From contig SUYO01000011.1 of the NCBI GenBank assembly GCA_015060385.1, forward strand, positions 1 to 43,662: a stretch of DNA of 43,662 nucleotides. The letters are read 5' to 3'. Source of the stretch: Bacteroidales bacterium (GTDB taxonomy: Bacteria > Bacteroidota > Bacteroidia > Bacteroidales > UBA932). The notes beneath the pieces are model-generated. The model was not told where the DNA came from. It saw only the letters and a program-made list of their open reading frames with translations, and searched no databases. The position numbers and the translations under genes are program-made. Of the stretch, positions 34,928 to 43,580 are shown in pieces (position 1 is the stretch's first letter; every line of letters begins with the position of its first letter).

Positions 34928-35866
34928 TTATTCAACATCTTCCTTTGAGAAAAGGGACGAAACGAACTCCCTCTTGTCAAACACCTTCAGGTCATCGATG
35001 CCCTCACCGATTCCGATGAACTTGATAGGAACCTTGAACTGGTCTACGATACCGACCACCACTCCACCCTTTGCAGTTCCATCGAGCTTGGTTACTGCAA
35101 GAGCAGTGATATCAGTCGCCCTGGCAAATTCCTTTGCCTGCTGGAATGCGTTCTGGCCGGTAGACCCGTCAAGAACGAGGAGTACCTCATGCGGAGCATC
35201 TGGCACAACCTTTCTCATCACATTGCGGATCTTGGTAAGCTCGTTCATAAGGTCTATCCTGTTATGCAGACGTCCGGCCGTATCGACAAGCACGACATCT
35301 GCATCCTTGGCTACAGCTGACTTCACAGTATCAAAGGCAACTGAAGCCGGATCCGATCCCATCTCCTGCTTTACGATATCTACTCCGGCCCTCTCCGACC
35401 ATATGGTAAGCTGGTCCACAGCTGCAGCGCGGAAAGTGTCCGCAGCTCCAAGTACAACCTTCTTGCCCTGGGCCTGGAGGCTGCTTGCAAGCTTGCCGAT
35501 GGTGGTGGTCTTGCCGACACCGTTGACACCGACAACCATTATCACGTAAGGTTTGCGGGAAAAATCGAAAGGTACGACTACATCGTCTTCCTCAGCACTT
35601 CCGCTGACGTTCAGGAGGGCAGCGATCTCTTCACGGATCATGTCAACGAGTTCGTTCAACGAAACATATTTGTCGCGTCGTACCCTCTCCTCAAGGCTCT
35701 CTATTACCTTCATGGTTGTATCGACGCCCATATCTGTAGCCAGCAGGGCTTCTTCAATAGCATCAAGCAGATCTTCATCCACCTCTGTCTTACCGACGAT
35801 AGCTCTTGAAAGCCTGTCAAAAAAACTTCTGTTGGTCTTCTTTACTCCTTTGTCAAAAATACCCAT
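34928..35866 (-). CDS. ftsY: Signal recognition particle receptor FtsY
   Basis: A 312-aa SRP GTPase that docks ribosome-SRP complexes at the inner membrane. The N domain is at about 10-90. The G domain contains P-loop GVNGVGKTT (113-121), DTFRAAAVDQL, DTAGR, TKLDGTAKGG and a C-terminal GIGEGIDDLKVF. The long acidic A domain of E. coli FtsY is absent, as is common in this phylum; only a short basic N-terminal helix (KGVKKTNRSFFDRL) could touch the membrane. It has its own promoter after a terminator and begins the pheT-deoC operon. Confidence 0.98.
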   Translation of the reverse strand: MGIFDKGVKKTNRSFFDRLSRAIVGKTEVDEDLLDAIEEALLATDMGVDTTMKVIESLEERVRRDKYVSLNELVDMIREEIAALLNVSGSAEEDDVVVPFDFSRKPYVIMVVGVNGVGKTTTIGKLASSLQAQGKKVVLGAADTFRAAAVDQLTIWSERAGVDIVKQEMGSDPASVAFDTVKSAVAKDADVVLVDTAGRLHNRIDLMNELTKIRNVMRKVVPDAPHEVLLVLDGSTGQNAFQQAKEFARATDITALAVTKLDGTAKGGVVVGIVDQFKVPIKFIGIGEGIDDLKVFDKREFVSSLFSKEDVE

Positions 35867-35886
35867 AAAACAATATGTTTAACCCG

Positions 35887-35894
35887 CAAATTTA
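35887..35894 (-). promoter_or_regulatory. ftsY promoter -7 box
   Basis: The minus strand reads TAAATTTG, 20 bases before the ftsY ATG. The T tract of the upstream terminator lies 19 bases further up and may stand in for the -33 box. Confidence 0.5.
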
Positions 35895-35913
35895 ATCATT
35901 TAACGCGTATAAA

Positions 35914-35955
35914 AAAAGTGGCGCAGCGGAAAATGATTCCTGCTGCGCCACTTTT
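35914..35955 (-). terminator. Terminator after DUF4295 gene
   Basis: A 14-bp perfect outer stem (35914-35927 with 35942-35955) and a long run of Ts on the minus strand. It separates the rpmB-rpmG-DUF4295 transcript from ftsY. Confidence 0.88.
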
Positions 35956-35972
35956 AATGCTCTTAAAGAAAA

Positions 35973-36128
35973 TTATTTCTTTGCGAAGAAATCCTTAGCC
36001 TTGTCTTCCTCTACGAGCTCCTCTGTAAATACATAAGCTCCAGTCTTAGGAGACTTGTCCATGCGGATACACTTTACCATCTTCTTAAGCGTACCAGCCT
36101 TGAAGGTTGCGACTGCTTTCTTTGCCAT
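35973..36128 (-). CDS. DUF4295 small basic protein
   Basis: A 51-aa protein reading MAKKAVATFKAG..., with KMVKCIRMDKSPKTGAYVF and ending DFFAKK. It is Lys-rich and very small. In Bacteroidota this family sits just after the L28 and L33 genes, as here (19 bases after rpmG), which suggests a ribosome-associated protein. The function is unproven. Confidence 0.88.
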   Translation of the reverse strand: MAKKAVATFKAGTLKKMVKCIRMDKSPKTGAYVFTEELVEEDKAKDFFAKK

Positions 36129-36147
36129 ATATCAATTCCTCCAATAA

Positions 36148-36336
36148 TTATTTGATCTCGCGATGAAGAGTTACCTTCTTAAGGAACGGATTGTACTTCT
36201 TACGCTCCAGACGCTGAGTTGTGTTCTTCTTATTCTTAGTTGTGATGTATCTTGAGATACCTGGTACACCGCTCTCTCTCTGCTCAGTGCACTCAAGGAT
36301 GACCTGCACCCTGTTACCTTTAGCTTTCTTTGCCAT
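36148..36336 (-). CDS. rpmG: 50S ribosomal protein L33
   Basis: A 62-aa large-subunit protein: [43 protein letters not shown]. Only one cysteine is present, so it is the zinc-free (C-minus) form. It lies 11 bases after rpmB and is co-transcribed with it. Confidence 0.97.
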   Translation of the reverse strand: MAKKAKGNRVQVILECTEQRESGVPGISRYITTKNKKNTTQRLERKKYNPFLKKVTLHREIK

Positions 36337-36347
36337 AATCCGAAAAA

Positions 36348-36590
36348 TTAAACAAGGTTAATAAATCCTTTCTTCTGAGCGTCTTTGATAGTTGCGTCGA
36401 GACCATTCTTCTCGATAGTCCTCATACCTTTGCAAGACACCTTGAGGGTGATGAATCTCTGCTCCTCCTCTGACCAGAACTTCTTGGTCTTGAGATTGAG
36501 GGCGAAGATACGCTTAGTGCGTCTCTTGGAATGGGAAACATTGTTTCCTACCATTCTCTTTCTTCCTGTAACTTGACAAACCTTTGCCAT
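36348..36590 (-). CDS. rpmB: 50S ribosomal protein L28
   Basis: An 80-aa large-subunit protein beginning [21 protein letters not shown], with [32 protein letters not shown] typical of L28. First gene of the rpmB-rpmG-DUF4295 unit. A near-consensus box (GATATTTG on the minus strand, 36638-36631) lies about 40 bases upstream. Confidence 0.97.
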   Translation of the reverse strand: MAKVCQVTGRKRMVGNNVSHSKRRTKRIFALNLKTKKFWSEEEQRFITLKVSCKGMRTIEKNGLDATIKDAQKKGFINLV

Positions 36591-36630
36591 TGTATATAAC
36601 TTTTTTAATTAATTCATTATTAGCGGGCTG

Positions 36631-36638
36631 CAAATATC
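36631..36638 (-). promoter_or_regulatory. Possible rpmB promoter -7 box
   Basis: The minus strand reads GATATTTG, one base off TAnnTTTG. No clear -33 box. It lies between the lepB stop and rpmB, where no strong terminator is visible (only a GCAATTGC palindrome followed by Ts near 36651). Confidence 0.4.
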
Positions 36639-36665
36639 GCATAAAAAAATCGCAATTGCAATAAT

Positions 36666-38009
36666 TTACACAAATTTGAAGAACCTGCGCCATCTTATGT
36701 TTTTCGGAAACTTCTTGTTTCCATCGATTGAGAGCCAGATCAGAGCGGGTTTTCCAACTATATGATCTTCAGGAACGAATCCCCAATATCTTGAGTCGAG
36801 GGAATTGTGCCTGTTGTCTCCCATCATGAAGTAATAATCCTGTTCGAAAGTATAGCTTTGAGCTTCTTCTCCGTTGATGTATATCTTTCCTTCCTTCACC
36901 TGAAGCGAGTTGCCTTCATAAGCGGTTATGATCCTCTCGTAAAGAGGTAGATTCTCAACCGTAAGAGAGACTTCTGCACCTTTTTGAGGTATCCAGAGCG
37001 GGCCGAAATTATCTCTTGTCCAATTGTAACCTCCCGTGAACGGGAATATCGTCTTTTCCGAATCCGGGAAATCGGGCGGATATGAATCGATATTCTGTTC
37101 TACAGAAATCACATTAGGATAGGCCTTAACCTTTTCAAGCATCTCAGAGGTCAGAGGCATTGCGGGATATCCCGGAAGATCGGGCTGATACCACAGTTCC
37201 CTGACATTGAGTCCCAGCTTGTCCAGATTAACCGGATTGATACGCTGACCGTCTGTAACCACCTTATAGGAGTTTTGCACTCCCGGCCAGACTTCCTGAG
37301 CCTCGGAATCGATATATACTTGCCCATCCCTGATCTCAAGCGTATCTCCCGGCGATGCGACGCATCTCTTCACATAATGGTCTTTCTTGTCAGCTGGCCT
37401 GACCTTTACCGGTCCATAATTCCTGATCGTGTATTCACGTCCGAGAGTCCTGACATATGTATAATAATCAGCTGCCGGATCCTTGACGAGGACTGTATCG
37501 CCGTGCGGAAAAGCAAATACGACATAGTCTCCTGTCTCTACATGACCGAATCCCTTAAGCCTCTTGTAATCATTCTGGATGAGTGTCGAATAGGACTCTT
37601 TTCCGCGGATCACATTATGTGTGAAAGGGATTGTGAGAGGTGTCTGAGGCATCTTGGGGCCATATGCAAGCTTGCTTACAAACAGGTGGTCACCTGTATA
37701 AAGCGAGCTTTCCATGGAAGACGAAGGAATCTTGAACGCCTGGAAAAAGAAAGTATTGATGAATGTCACTACTATCACTGCGAAGATTATTGAATCAAGC
37801 CAGTCAAGCAGTTCGTTACGCTTTTCACCTTCCTTGTACTCCTTCTTCCAGAACAGCCACTTCACCTTTTTAGTGATGTGCTGGTCAAAGATAGGGACAA
37901 GTCCGAAAAGCCACCAATAATTTCCGAGCCAGATGACCCACAACAGATAGAGCACAGCCCAGAAACCGAATCTGGCCCATTTGTTATGGTACAATTCCTT
38001 CAAGCTCAT
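36666..38009 (-). CDS. lepB: Signal peptidase I
   Basis: Cleaves signal peptides of exported proteins at the outer face of the inner membrane. The 447-aa protein has two membrane segments (about 15-40 and 70-92). The catalytic Ser98 lies in KIPSSSMESSL and the general base Lys214 in HYVKRCVASPGD; the C-terminal GDNRHNSLDSRYWGFV box is intact. It is much longer than E. coli LepB (324) because of an extended insertion (about 235-390) between the catalytic core and the GDN box, usual in Bacteroidota. It starts nine bases after rplT, so it belongs to the thrS operon. Confidence 0.95.
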   Translation of the reverse strand: MSLKELYHNKWARFGFWAVLYLLWVIWLGNYWWLFGLVPIFDQHITKKVKWLFWKKEYKEGEKRNELLDWLDSIIFAVIVVTFINTFFFQAFKIPSSSMESSLYTGDHLFVSKLAYGPKMPQTPLTIPFTHNVIRGKESYSTLIQNDYKRLKGFGHVETGDYVVFAFPHGDTVLVKDPAADYYTYVRTLGREYTIRNYGPVKVRPADKKDHYVKRCVASPGDTLEIRDGQVYIDSEAQEVWPGVQNSYKVVTDGQRINPVNLDKLGLNVRELWYQPDLPGYPAMPLTSEMLEKVKAYPNVISVEQNIDSYPPDFPDSEKTIFPFTGGYNWTRDNFGPLWIPQKGAEVSLTVENLPLYERIITAYEGNSLQVKEGKIYINGEEAQSYTFEQDYYFMMGDNRHNSLDSRYWGFVPEDHIVGKPALIWLSIDGNKKFPKNIRWRRFFKFV

Positions 38010-38018
38010 CAGCCGAAA

Positions 38019-38363
38019 CTATTTTACAGAATTGATGATAGCCTCAAATGCCTGAGGATTGTTCATGGCAAGGTCTGCAAGAACCTTACGATTCAAACCG
38101 ATGTTCTGCTTAGCAATACGTCCCATGAACTGTGAGTAAGTCATACCGTACTGACGTGCAGCAGCATTGATTCTCTGAATCCAGAGAGCGCGGAATGAAC
38201 GCTTCTTGTTCTTACGGTCACGGTAAGCATATGAGAGACCCTTCTCGTAGGTGTTCTTTGCTACCGTCCAAACATTCTTTCTTGAAAGAAAATTACCGCG
38301 GGTTCTTTTAAGAATCTTCTTGCGGCGTGCCCTTGAGGCAACTGAATTTACCGATCTTGGCAT
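38019..38363 (-). CDS. rplT: 50S ribosomal protein L20
   Basis: A 114-aa assembly-initiating large-subunit protein: [52 protein letters not shown]. In many bacteria L20 represses its own operon by binding mRNA near rpmI/rplT. The 92-base gap upstream can form a nested stem (38385-38389 with 38411-38415), which might be such a site, but this is weak. Confidence 0.97.
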   Translation of the reverse strand: MPRSVNSVASRARRKKILKRTRGNFLSRKNVWTVAKNTYEKGLSYAYRDRKNKKRSFRALWIQRINAAARQYGMTYSQFMGRIAKQNIGLNRKVLADLAMNNPQAFEAIINSVK

Positions 38364-38455
38364 AAATTTAACTGTTTTATGGAGGCAGTGTCCGTCATCG
38401 GAGCTTTTCGACTGCGTTCCAAGTTTGACTTAATTTTACTGTTGTAATCCGAAAA

Positions 38456-38650
38456 TTACATACCCAACAAAGCTTTGACTCTCTTCTCGTCAACACTTGC
38501 AACGATAGCGATGTGAGTCAAATTTCTCTTCTGCTTCTTGGTCTTCTTTGTGAGAATGTGGCTCTTGTAAGCGTGCTTTCTCTTAACTTTTCCCGTTCCG
38601 GTAAGCGTGAAACGCTTTTTTGAACCGGAGTTGGTCTTCATCTTTGGCAT
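38456..38650 (-). CDS. rpmI: 50S ribosomal protein L35
   Basis: A 64-aa basic protein, [33 protein letters not shown], with a typical C-terminus ([12 protein letters not shown]). It lies between infC and rplT in the classic infC-rpmI-rplT order. Confidence 0.97.
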   Translation of the reverse strand: MPKMKTNSGSKKRFTLTGTGKVKRKHAYKSHILTKKTKKQKRNLTHIAIVASVDEKRVKALLGM

Positions 38651-38698
38651 AGTTAAATTTGATTTAGTTAATAATTATTTGTTTTCCAATCACTTGGA

Positions 38699-39301
38699 TT
38701 ACTTTTTCTTGAGAGGGGCGATCATCATGATCATCCTCTTTCCTTCAAGCTTAGGCATCTGCTCCGCCCTTCCATACTCCTCAAGTTCCAATGCAAAACG
38801 AAGCAGAAGCTTTTCTCCCTGATCTGCATAGATGATGGAACGTCCCTTGAAGAATACCGAAGACTTTACCTTCGAACCTTCCTGGAGGAATTCCTGCGCA
38901 TGCTTGAGCTTGAACTGGAAATCGTGCTCATCCGTATTCGGGCCGAATCTGATTTCCTTTATGACTATCTTGGCGGCATTGGCCTTCATCTCCTTTGCCT
39001 TCTTCTTCTGCTGGTAGAGGAATTTCTGATAGTCAATGATCTTACATACAGGGGGATCTGCTTTCGCACTTATCTCCACCAGATCAAGATCCTGTTCATC
39101 AGCCATTCTCAATGCATCCCTGAGCGAATACACTCCCTGGTCAGGAATGTTATCACCCACAAGACGAACTTGAGATGCCGTGATCTCTTCATTGATTCTC
39201 AATCCGTCATCGTCCTTCTTTCCGTTTACAGGCCTCTGGCCCGGACGATTGTTAGGTCTTGGGCCACTTGGGCGCGGACCTGGCTTAAATGGTGCTGCGA
39301 T
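38699..39301 (-). CDS. infC: Translation initiation factor IF-3, probable AUC start
   Basis: A 200-aa factor that keeps ribosomal subunits apart and checks the start codon. The N domain covers [41 protein letters not shown], and the C domain [42 protein letters not shown]. No ATG or GTG exists near the N-terminus. The open frame runs up to an ATC at 39301, eight bases after a perfect AGGAGG, giving a leader ([20 protein letters not shown]) like that I recall in Alistipes-type IF3. A TTG at 39202 has no such ribosome site and would truncate the factor just before RINEE. Non-AUG starts are the rule for infC and allow IF3 to repress itself. Confidence 0.93.
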   Translation of the reverse strand: MAAPFKPGPRPSGPRPNNRPGQRPVNGKKDDDGLRINEEITASQVRLVGDNIPDQGVYSLRDALRMADEQDLDLVEISAKADPPVCKIIDYQKFLYQQKKKAKEMKANAAKIVIKEIRFGPNTDEHDFQFKLKHAQEFLQEGSKVKSSVFFKGRSIIYADQGEKLLLRFALELEEYGRAEQMPKLEGKRMIMMIAPLKKK

Positions 39302-39309
39302 AAATAAAT

Positions 39310-39315
39310 CCTCCT
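39310..39315 (-). promoter_or_regulatory. infC ribosome binding site that decides the AUC start
   Basis: AGGAGG on the minus strand, eight bases before ATC at 39301-39299. Strong Shine-Dalgarno sites are rare in this phylum, which makes the site stand out; the only other in-frame triplets nearby are TTA and TTT. Confidence 0.8.
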
Positions 39316-39341
39316 ATAAGTTAAGTTATTAATATATATTG

Positions 39342-41300
39342 CTATGCAAGCTGCTCCTTTATCTCATTGCTTACCAATGTCACAAAGTCTTCAGCCAGCA
39401 TAGAACCTGCGTCAACTCCGCCCTGCCTTCTGACAGAAACCGTGCCTTCGTTCATCTCCTTTTCACCTACAATCACAAGGAAAGGAATCCTCTTGAGTTC
39501 ACTCTCACGGATTCTTTTACCTAAAGTCTCGTTTCTATCATCGATAGAGGCGCGAATATCGGAATTATTCAGCAAATCACAAACTTTTTTTGCATATTCC
39601 TCATATTTTTCGCTTACTGGAACGATATTCACCTGATCCGGAGTGAGCCAGAGAGGGAGCTTTCCTCCTGTGTGCTCAAGAAGAACAGCAACAAATCTCT
39701 CAAGTGAGCCGAACGGCGCACGGTGGATCATGATAGGACGATGTTTCTGGTTATCGCTTCCGATGTACTCGAGTTCGAAGCGCTCAGGAAGGTTATAGTC
39801 AACCTGGATTGTACCGAGCTGCCACTTTCTTCCGATCGCATCCTTCACCATGAAGTCGAGCTTAGGGCCATAGAATGCCGCTTCGCCATATTCTACCACT
39901 GTGTTGAGGCCCTTCTCCTGAGCAGCCTCGATGATAGCAGCCTCAGCCTTTGCCCAGTTCTCGTCAGTTCCGATGTACTTTGTCTTGTTGTCCGGATCAC
40001 GAAGAGATACCTGCGCGATATACTCGCTGAAATCCAGGGTCTTGAACACATAAAGGATGATATCGATAACCTTGCAGAACTCTTCCTTGAGCTGGTCAGG
40101 ACGGCAGAAAAGATGGGCGTCGTCCTGAGTGAAGCTGCGCACACGTGTAAGTCCATGAAGTTCTCCGCTCTGCTCGTAACGGTATACAGTACCGAACTCA
40201 GCTAGTCTGAGAGGAAGTTCCTTGTATGAACGCGGCTTAGACCTGAATATCTCACAATGGTGAGGACAGTTCATAGGCTTGAGGAGATACTCCTCTCCCT
40301 CCTGCGGGGTATGGATAGGCTGGAAAGAGTCCTTTCCGTATTTTGCATAGTGACCTGAAGTCACGTAAAGGTCCTTGTTTCCGATATGTGGAGTAATCAC
40401 CGGAAGATAGCCATATGACTTCTGAAGCTTCTTGAGGAAGTTCTCGAGACGCTCACGGAGGGCAGCACCCTTAGGAAGCCACAAAGGAAGACCCTGACCC
40501 ACTCTCTGAGAGAATGTGAAAAGCTCCATCTCCTTTCCGATCTTTCTGTGATCGCGTTTCTTGGCCTCCTCCATCATCTGGAGATACTCGTCAAGCATCG
40601 ACTTCTTAGGGAAGGTAACTCCATATACACGTGTGAGCATCTGACGCTCCTGATCTCCTCTCCAGTAAGCACCTGCAATCGCAGTAAGCTTGACAGCCTT
40701 GATTACAGATGTATCCTTGAGATGAGGTCCGCGGCAAAGGTCAGTAAAGTCACCGTTCGTATAGAAAGTGATCGTACCGTCCTCAAGCTCGCTGATAAGC
40801 TCGCACTTGTACTCGTCACCCTTTTCTGTAAAGGTCTTGAGTGCCTCTGCCTTAGAAACCTCAGTCCTTACGAACGGGTTCTTCTGGCGGGCAAGTTCTA
40901 TCATCTTGTCCTCGATCGCTTTGAGGTCAGCTTCCACGAGAGTCTTCTCACCAAAGTCCACATCATAATAGAAGCCTGTCTCCACAGCAGGTCCTATTCC
41001 GAACTTGACACCCGGATAAAGAGCCTCGAGAGCGGCTGCGAGGAGGTGTGAGGAAGAGTGCCAGAACACATGCTTTGCCTCTGCATCTTCCCATTTGTGA
41101 AGCCTTATCGAAGCGTCCTCATTGATAGGACGGGTAACATCATATACCATACCTTTTCCTGTCGTGTCAGCCGTGGTTACAACAGTTGCAGCCAATACCT
41201 CAGCTGCGAGTTTCGGGCTGATACTCTGTGCAATGTCGAACGCTGAGACTCCGCTTTCATACTGTCTCACGCTACCGTCAGGAAATGTAATGTTGATCAT
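39342..41300 (-). CDS. thrS: Threonine-tRNA ligase
   Basis: A 652-aa class II synthetase (E. coli 642). TGS domain at about 1-62; editing domain with HSSSH (81-85), Cys189 and GPHLKDT; catalytic core with zinc ligands Cys345 (MNCPHHC) and His396 (DDAHLF), motif 2 [10 protein letters not shown] and motif 3 [13 protein letters not shown]; anticodon-binding domain from about 545. First gene of thrS-infC-rpmI-rplT-lepB. A TACCTTTG box lies about 50 bases upstream. The short leader shows no operator mimicking a tRNA-Thr anticodon arm. Confidence 0.98.
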   Translation of the reverse strand: MINITFPDGSVRQYESGVSAFDIAQSISPKLAAEVLAATVVTTADTTGKGMVYDVTRPINEDASIRLHKWEDAEAKHVFWHSSSHLLAAALEALYPGVKFGIGPAVETGFYYDVDFGEKTLVEADLKAIEDKMIELARQKNPFVRTEVSKAEALKTFTEKGDEYKCELISELEDGTITFYTNGDFTDLCRGPHLKDTSVIKAVKLTAIAGAYWRGDQERQMLTRVYGVTFPKKSMLDEYLQMMEEAKKRDHRKIGKEMELFTFSQRVGQGLPLWLPKGAALRERLENFLKKLQKSYGYLPVITPHIGNKDLYVTSGHYAKYGKDSFQPIHTPQEGEEYLLKPMNCPHHCEIFRSKPRSYKELPLRLAEFGTVYRYEQSGELHGLTRVRSFTQDDAHLFCRPDQLKEEFCKVIDIILYVFKTLDFSEYIAQVSLRDPDNKTKYIGTDENWAKAEAAIIEAAQEKGLNTVVEYGEAAFYGPKLDFMVKDAIGRKWQLGTIQVDYNLPERFELEYIGSDNQKHRPIMIHRAPFGSLERFVAVLLEHTGGKLPLWLTPDQVNIVPVSEKYEEYAKKVCDLLNNSDIRASIDDRNETLGKRIRESELKRIPFLVIVGEKEMNEGTVSVRRQGGVDAGSMLAEDFVTLVSNEIKEQLA

Positions 41301-41350
41301 ATCGTATTATTTATTTTATATATAAAACAAGTCTTGTCAATCCAAGAATG

Positions 41351-41378
41351 CAAAGGTATGAATTTTTTCTTATCTTTG
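41351..41378. promoter_or_regulatory. Divergent promoter boxes, thrS / DUF4199
   Basis: The minus strand reads TACCTTTG at 41358-41351 (towards thrS) and the plus strand TATCTTTG at 41371-41378 (towards 41392). They share a 92-base AT-rich gap. Confidence 0.65.
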
Positions 41379-41391
41379 TACTACTAAAGAT

Positions 41392-41955
41392 ATGAATATG
41401 GAACAAAATGTAATTCAGAAGAATATGTGGAACACGGCGGGCAAGGCCGGTCTGGTCTTGGGACTGGTGTCCACAGTTTATCTTTTCATTTCACAGTTCA
41501 TCGGACAGGCGGGAATGCCGGCATTCCTTAACTCGGTCATCAGTTTCGTACTTTGGGCAGCAAAATTCATCGGCTGTATCTGGATCATGAAGTTCTTCAT
41601 GAAGAAGTTCGCATCTGAGAACGGCTCCGTGACCAACTCTGGAACCTTCAGGCTAGGTCTTGCGATGTCTGTGCTATCTGCAGTTGTATATGCTGCCTTC
41701 ACGTTTGCAAACGTGGCATTCATATCTCCAGATCTGTTCAGCCAGCAGATGGATATGGTCATGCAGCAGATGGCTCCCATGATGGACTCGAACACCCAGT
41801 CTGTGATGGAGACATACATGGAGAGGCTGCCTCAGATCACTTTCATTTCAAACCTCATCTACTGCTTCCTTTATGGAATGATTCTTTCATTCATACTTTC
41901 AAGGAACATTCCAAGCAAGGATCCTTTTGCAGAGTATAAACCAGATGAACAGTAA
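41392..41955 (+). CDS. DUF4199 membrane protein
   Basis: A 187-aa inner-membrane protein with four hydrophobic segments (about 15-38, 45-67, 88-110, 150-172), matching the DUF4199 layout: N-terminal GLVLGLVSTVYLF, central amphipathic linker rich in Met/Gln (QQMDMVMQQMAPMMDSN) and a C-terminal charged tail. The function is unknown; in Bacteroidota it commonly precedes a family 2 glycosyltransferase, as here six bases later. A second ATG is two codons in. Confidence 0.85.
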   Translation: MNMEQNVIQKNMWNTAGKAGLVLGLVSTVYLFISQFIGQAGMPAFLNSVISFVLWAAKFIGCIWIMKFFMKKFASENGSVTNSGTFRLGLAMSVLSAVVYAAFTFANVAFISPDLFSQQMDMVMQQMAPMMDSNTQSVMETYMERLPQITFISNLIYCFLYGMILSFILSRNIPSKDPFAEYKPDEQ

Positions 41956-41961
41956 GAAATC

Positions 41962-42924
41962 ATGGAATTCAAGAAAGACCTTTCGATAGTCATATCCCTG
42001 TTCAATGAGGAAGAATCCCTGACAGAACTGGTCGGCTGGATCGAGACAGTCATGATCAGGGCAGGATACAGCTACGAGATCATCATGATCGATGACGGCA
42101 GCACCGACGGATCATGGAAGATCGTAAGAAAACTGTCCGAAAGCAATCCGAATGTAAGAGGTATATCATTCCGTCGCAACTACGGCAAGTCTGCAGCCCT
42201 CTTCCACGGCTTCAAGGCAGCAGAGGGCAGGGTGGTATTCACGATGGATGCAGACCTGCAGGATTCTCCGGAAGAGATACCTGAAATGTACAGGATGGTT
42301 ACAGAGGAGGGCTGGGACATAGTGTCCGGCTGGAAGAAGCAGAGATTCGACAACAAGCTGACCAAGAATCTCCCGTCCAAGCTTTACAACTGGACAGCAA
42401 GAAAGACTACCGGCATAAAGCTGCACGACATGAACTGCGGACTGAAGGCATACCGTAACGAGGTAGTTAAGAACATCGAGGTCTACGGAGAGATGCACAG
42501 GTACATACCGTACCTGGCAAAGAACGCAGGTTTCGGAAAGATAACTGAAAAGCCTGTCCAGCATCAGAAGAGGAAATACGGTGTCAGCAAGTTCGGTCTT
42601 GAAAGATTCGTAAACGGTTTTCTGGATCTGATATCATTGTGGTTCCTTGCGACATTCGGCAAGAAGCCGATGCATTTCTTCGGATTCACAGGTATACTCA
42701 TGTTCCTTACAGGAGGATTCATGACCGTATGGATCATTGTCGAGAAGCTCATCCAGCAGAGCCACGGTCTTAAGTTCAGACCGGTAACCGATCAGCCGCT
42801 GTTCTATCTGGCTCTTGTTGCCGTGCTTCTCGGATTTCAGCTATTTCTTGCCGGCTTCATCTGCGAGATGGTATCGAGGAACAGCAGCGAACGCAATCAC
42901 TACAACATTCGCGAAGAATTCTAA
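41962..42924 (+). CDS. Membrane-bound family 2 glycosyltransferase (GtrB/DPM1-like)
   Basis: A 320-aa enzyme that probably moves a sugar from a nucleotide donor to polyprenyl phosphate. The GT-A domain has SIVISLFNEEESL, IIMIDDGSTDGSW, TMDADLQDSPEEIPEM (DAD metal site) and RRNYGKSAALFHGF. KTTGIKLHDMNCGLKAYR and QKRKYGVSKFGLERF are typical of the dolichyl-phosphate mannosyltransferase/GtrB group. Two transmembrane helices follow (about 235-260 and 273-300). It forms an operon with DUF4199. The sugar and final glycan are unknown. Confidence 0.9.
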   Translation: MEFKKDLSIVISLFNEEESLTELVGWIETVMIRAGYSYEIIMIDDGSTDGSWKIVRKLSESNPNVRGISFRRNYGKSAALFHGFKAAEGRVVFTMDADLQDSPEEIPEMYRMVTEEGWDIVSGWKKQRFDNKLTKNLPSKLYNWTARKTTGIKLHDMNCGLKAYRNEVVKNIEVYGEMHRYIPYLAKNAGFGKITEKPVQHQKRKYGVSKFGLERFVNGFLDLISLWFLATFGKKPMHFFGFTGILMFLTGGFMTVWIIVEKLIQQSHGLKFRPVTDQPLFYLALVAVLLGFQLFLAGFICEMVSRNSSERNHYNIREEF

Positions 42925-42959
42925 TTGCCGCGCATCACGCATCTCCCTCTGAAGCAGAT

Positions 42960-43455
42960 CCCCCATCCGGAAAAACCGCTTGTTTCACGGACAACATATG
43001 CAATTTGACTGCCCCATCCGGGAAAACCGCTGATTTTACGGACACAATGCTGTATTTCGTTGACCCATCCGGAAAAACCGCTTGTTTCACGGACACAATG
43101 CTGTATTTCGTTGACCCATCCGGAAAAGCCGCTGATTTCACGGACACAATGCTGAATTTGGCTGACCCATCCGGGAAAACCTCCGATTTCACGGACAACA
43201 TCTGCAATTGGGCTGACCTGTCCGGAAAAACCGCCGATTTCACGGACACAATGCTATATTTCGTTGACCCATCCGGGAATAATGAGGATATCACGGATAA
43301 AATGCCCATTGGGGCTGACCTGTCCGGGAAAACTGCTGATTTCACGGACACAATGCTGTATTTCGCTGACCTGTCCGGGAAAAGCACTGATTTCACGGAC
43401 ACAATGCTGTATTTCGCTGACCTGTCCGGGAAAACCGGGTATATCACGGACCATC
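42960..43455. repeat. 51-bp tandem repeat array, nine full units plus a partial one
   Basis: Units begin at 42960, 43011, 43062, 43113, 43164, 43215, 43266, 43317, 43368 and 43419, each exactly 51 bp with no length change. The most conserved parts are TCCGG(G/A)AAAAC and GATTTCACGGACA. On the minus strand most units can fold as GTCCG-T-GAAA ... TTTC-C-CGGAC. Because 51 is a multiple of three, long frames stay open on both strands (17-residue repeats such as VFPDGSTKYSIVSVKSA on the minus strand). The only long minus-strand start lies in the rRNA terminator, so I do not call a gene. Confidence 0.9.
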
Positions 43456-43534
43456 CGGAGCGGAGGGAGACGGCATACCCCTCGGGGATGTCGGCGAAGC
43501 CTAGCGGGGTAGGACCACCTATGACACTTACATA

Positions 43535-43569
43535 CAAAAAAAGCCTCCGAGACATAGTCTCGAAGGCTT
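43535..43569 (-). terminator. rRNA operon terminator
   Basis: On the minus strand AAGCCTTCGAGAC-TAT-GTCTCGGAGGCTT (one G-T pair) followed by seven Ts, 11 bases after the 5S 3' end. Confidence 0.9.
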
Positions 43570-43580
43570 GTAGAAGAAAG

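Noticed and set aside
41301..41391. tRNA-mimic operator or T-box ahead of thrS
   Set aside because: The leader is under 50 bases and shows no anticodon-like stem or T-box sequence.
42960..43455. CRISPR array
   Set aside because: Unit length is constant at 51 bp and the would-be spacers are near-copies of each other; no cas genes are present.
42935..43555. 206-aa minus-strand gene with 17-residue repeats
   Set aside because: Its start codon lies in the loop of the rRNA terminator and the frame stays open only because the repeat is a multiple of three; a plus-strand frame is open too. Kept as a possibility in the array finding only.
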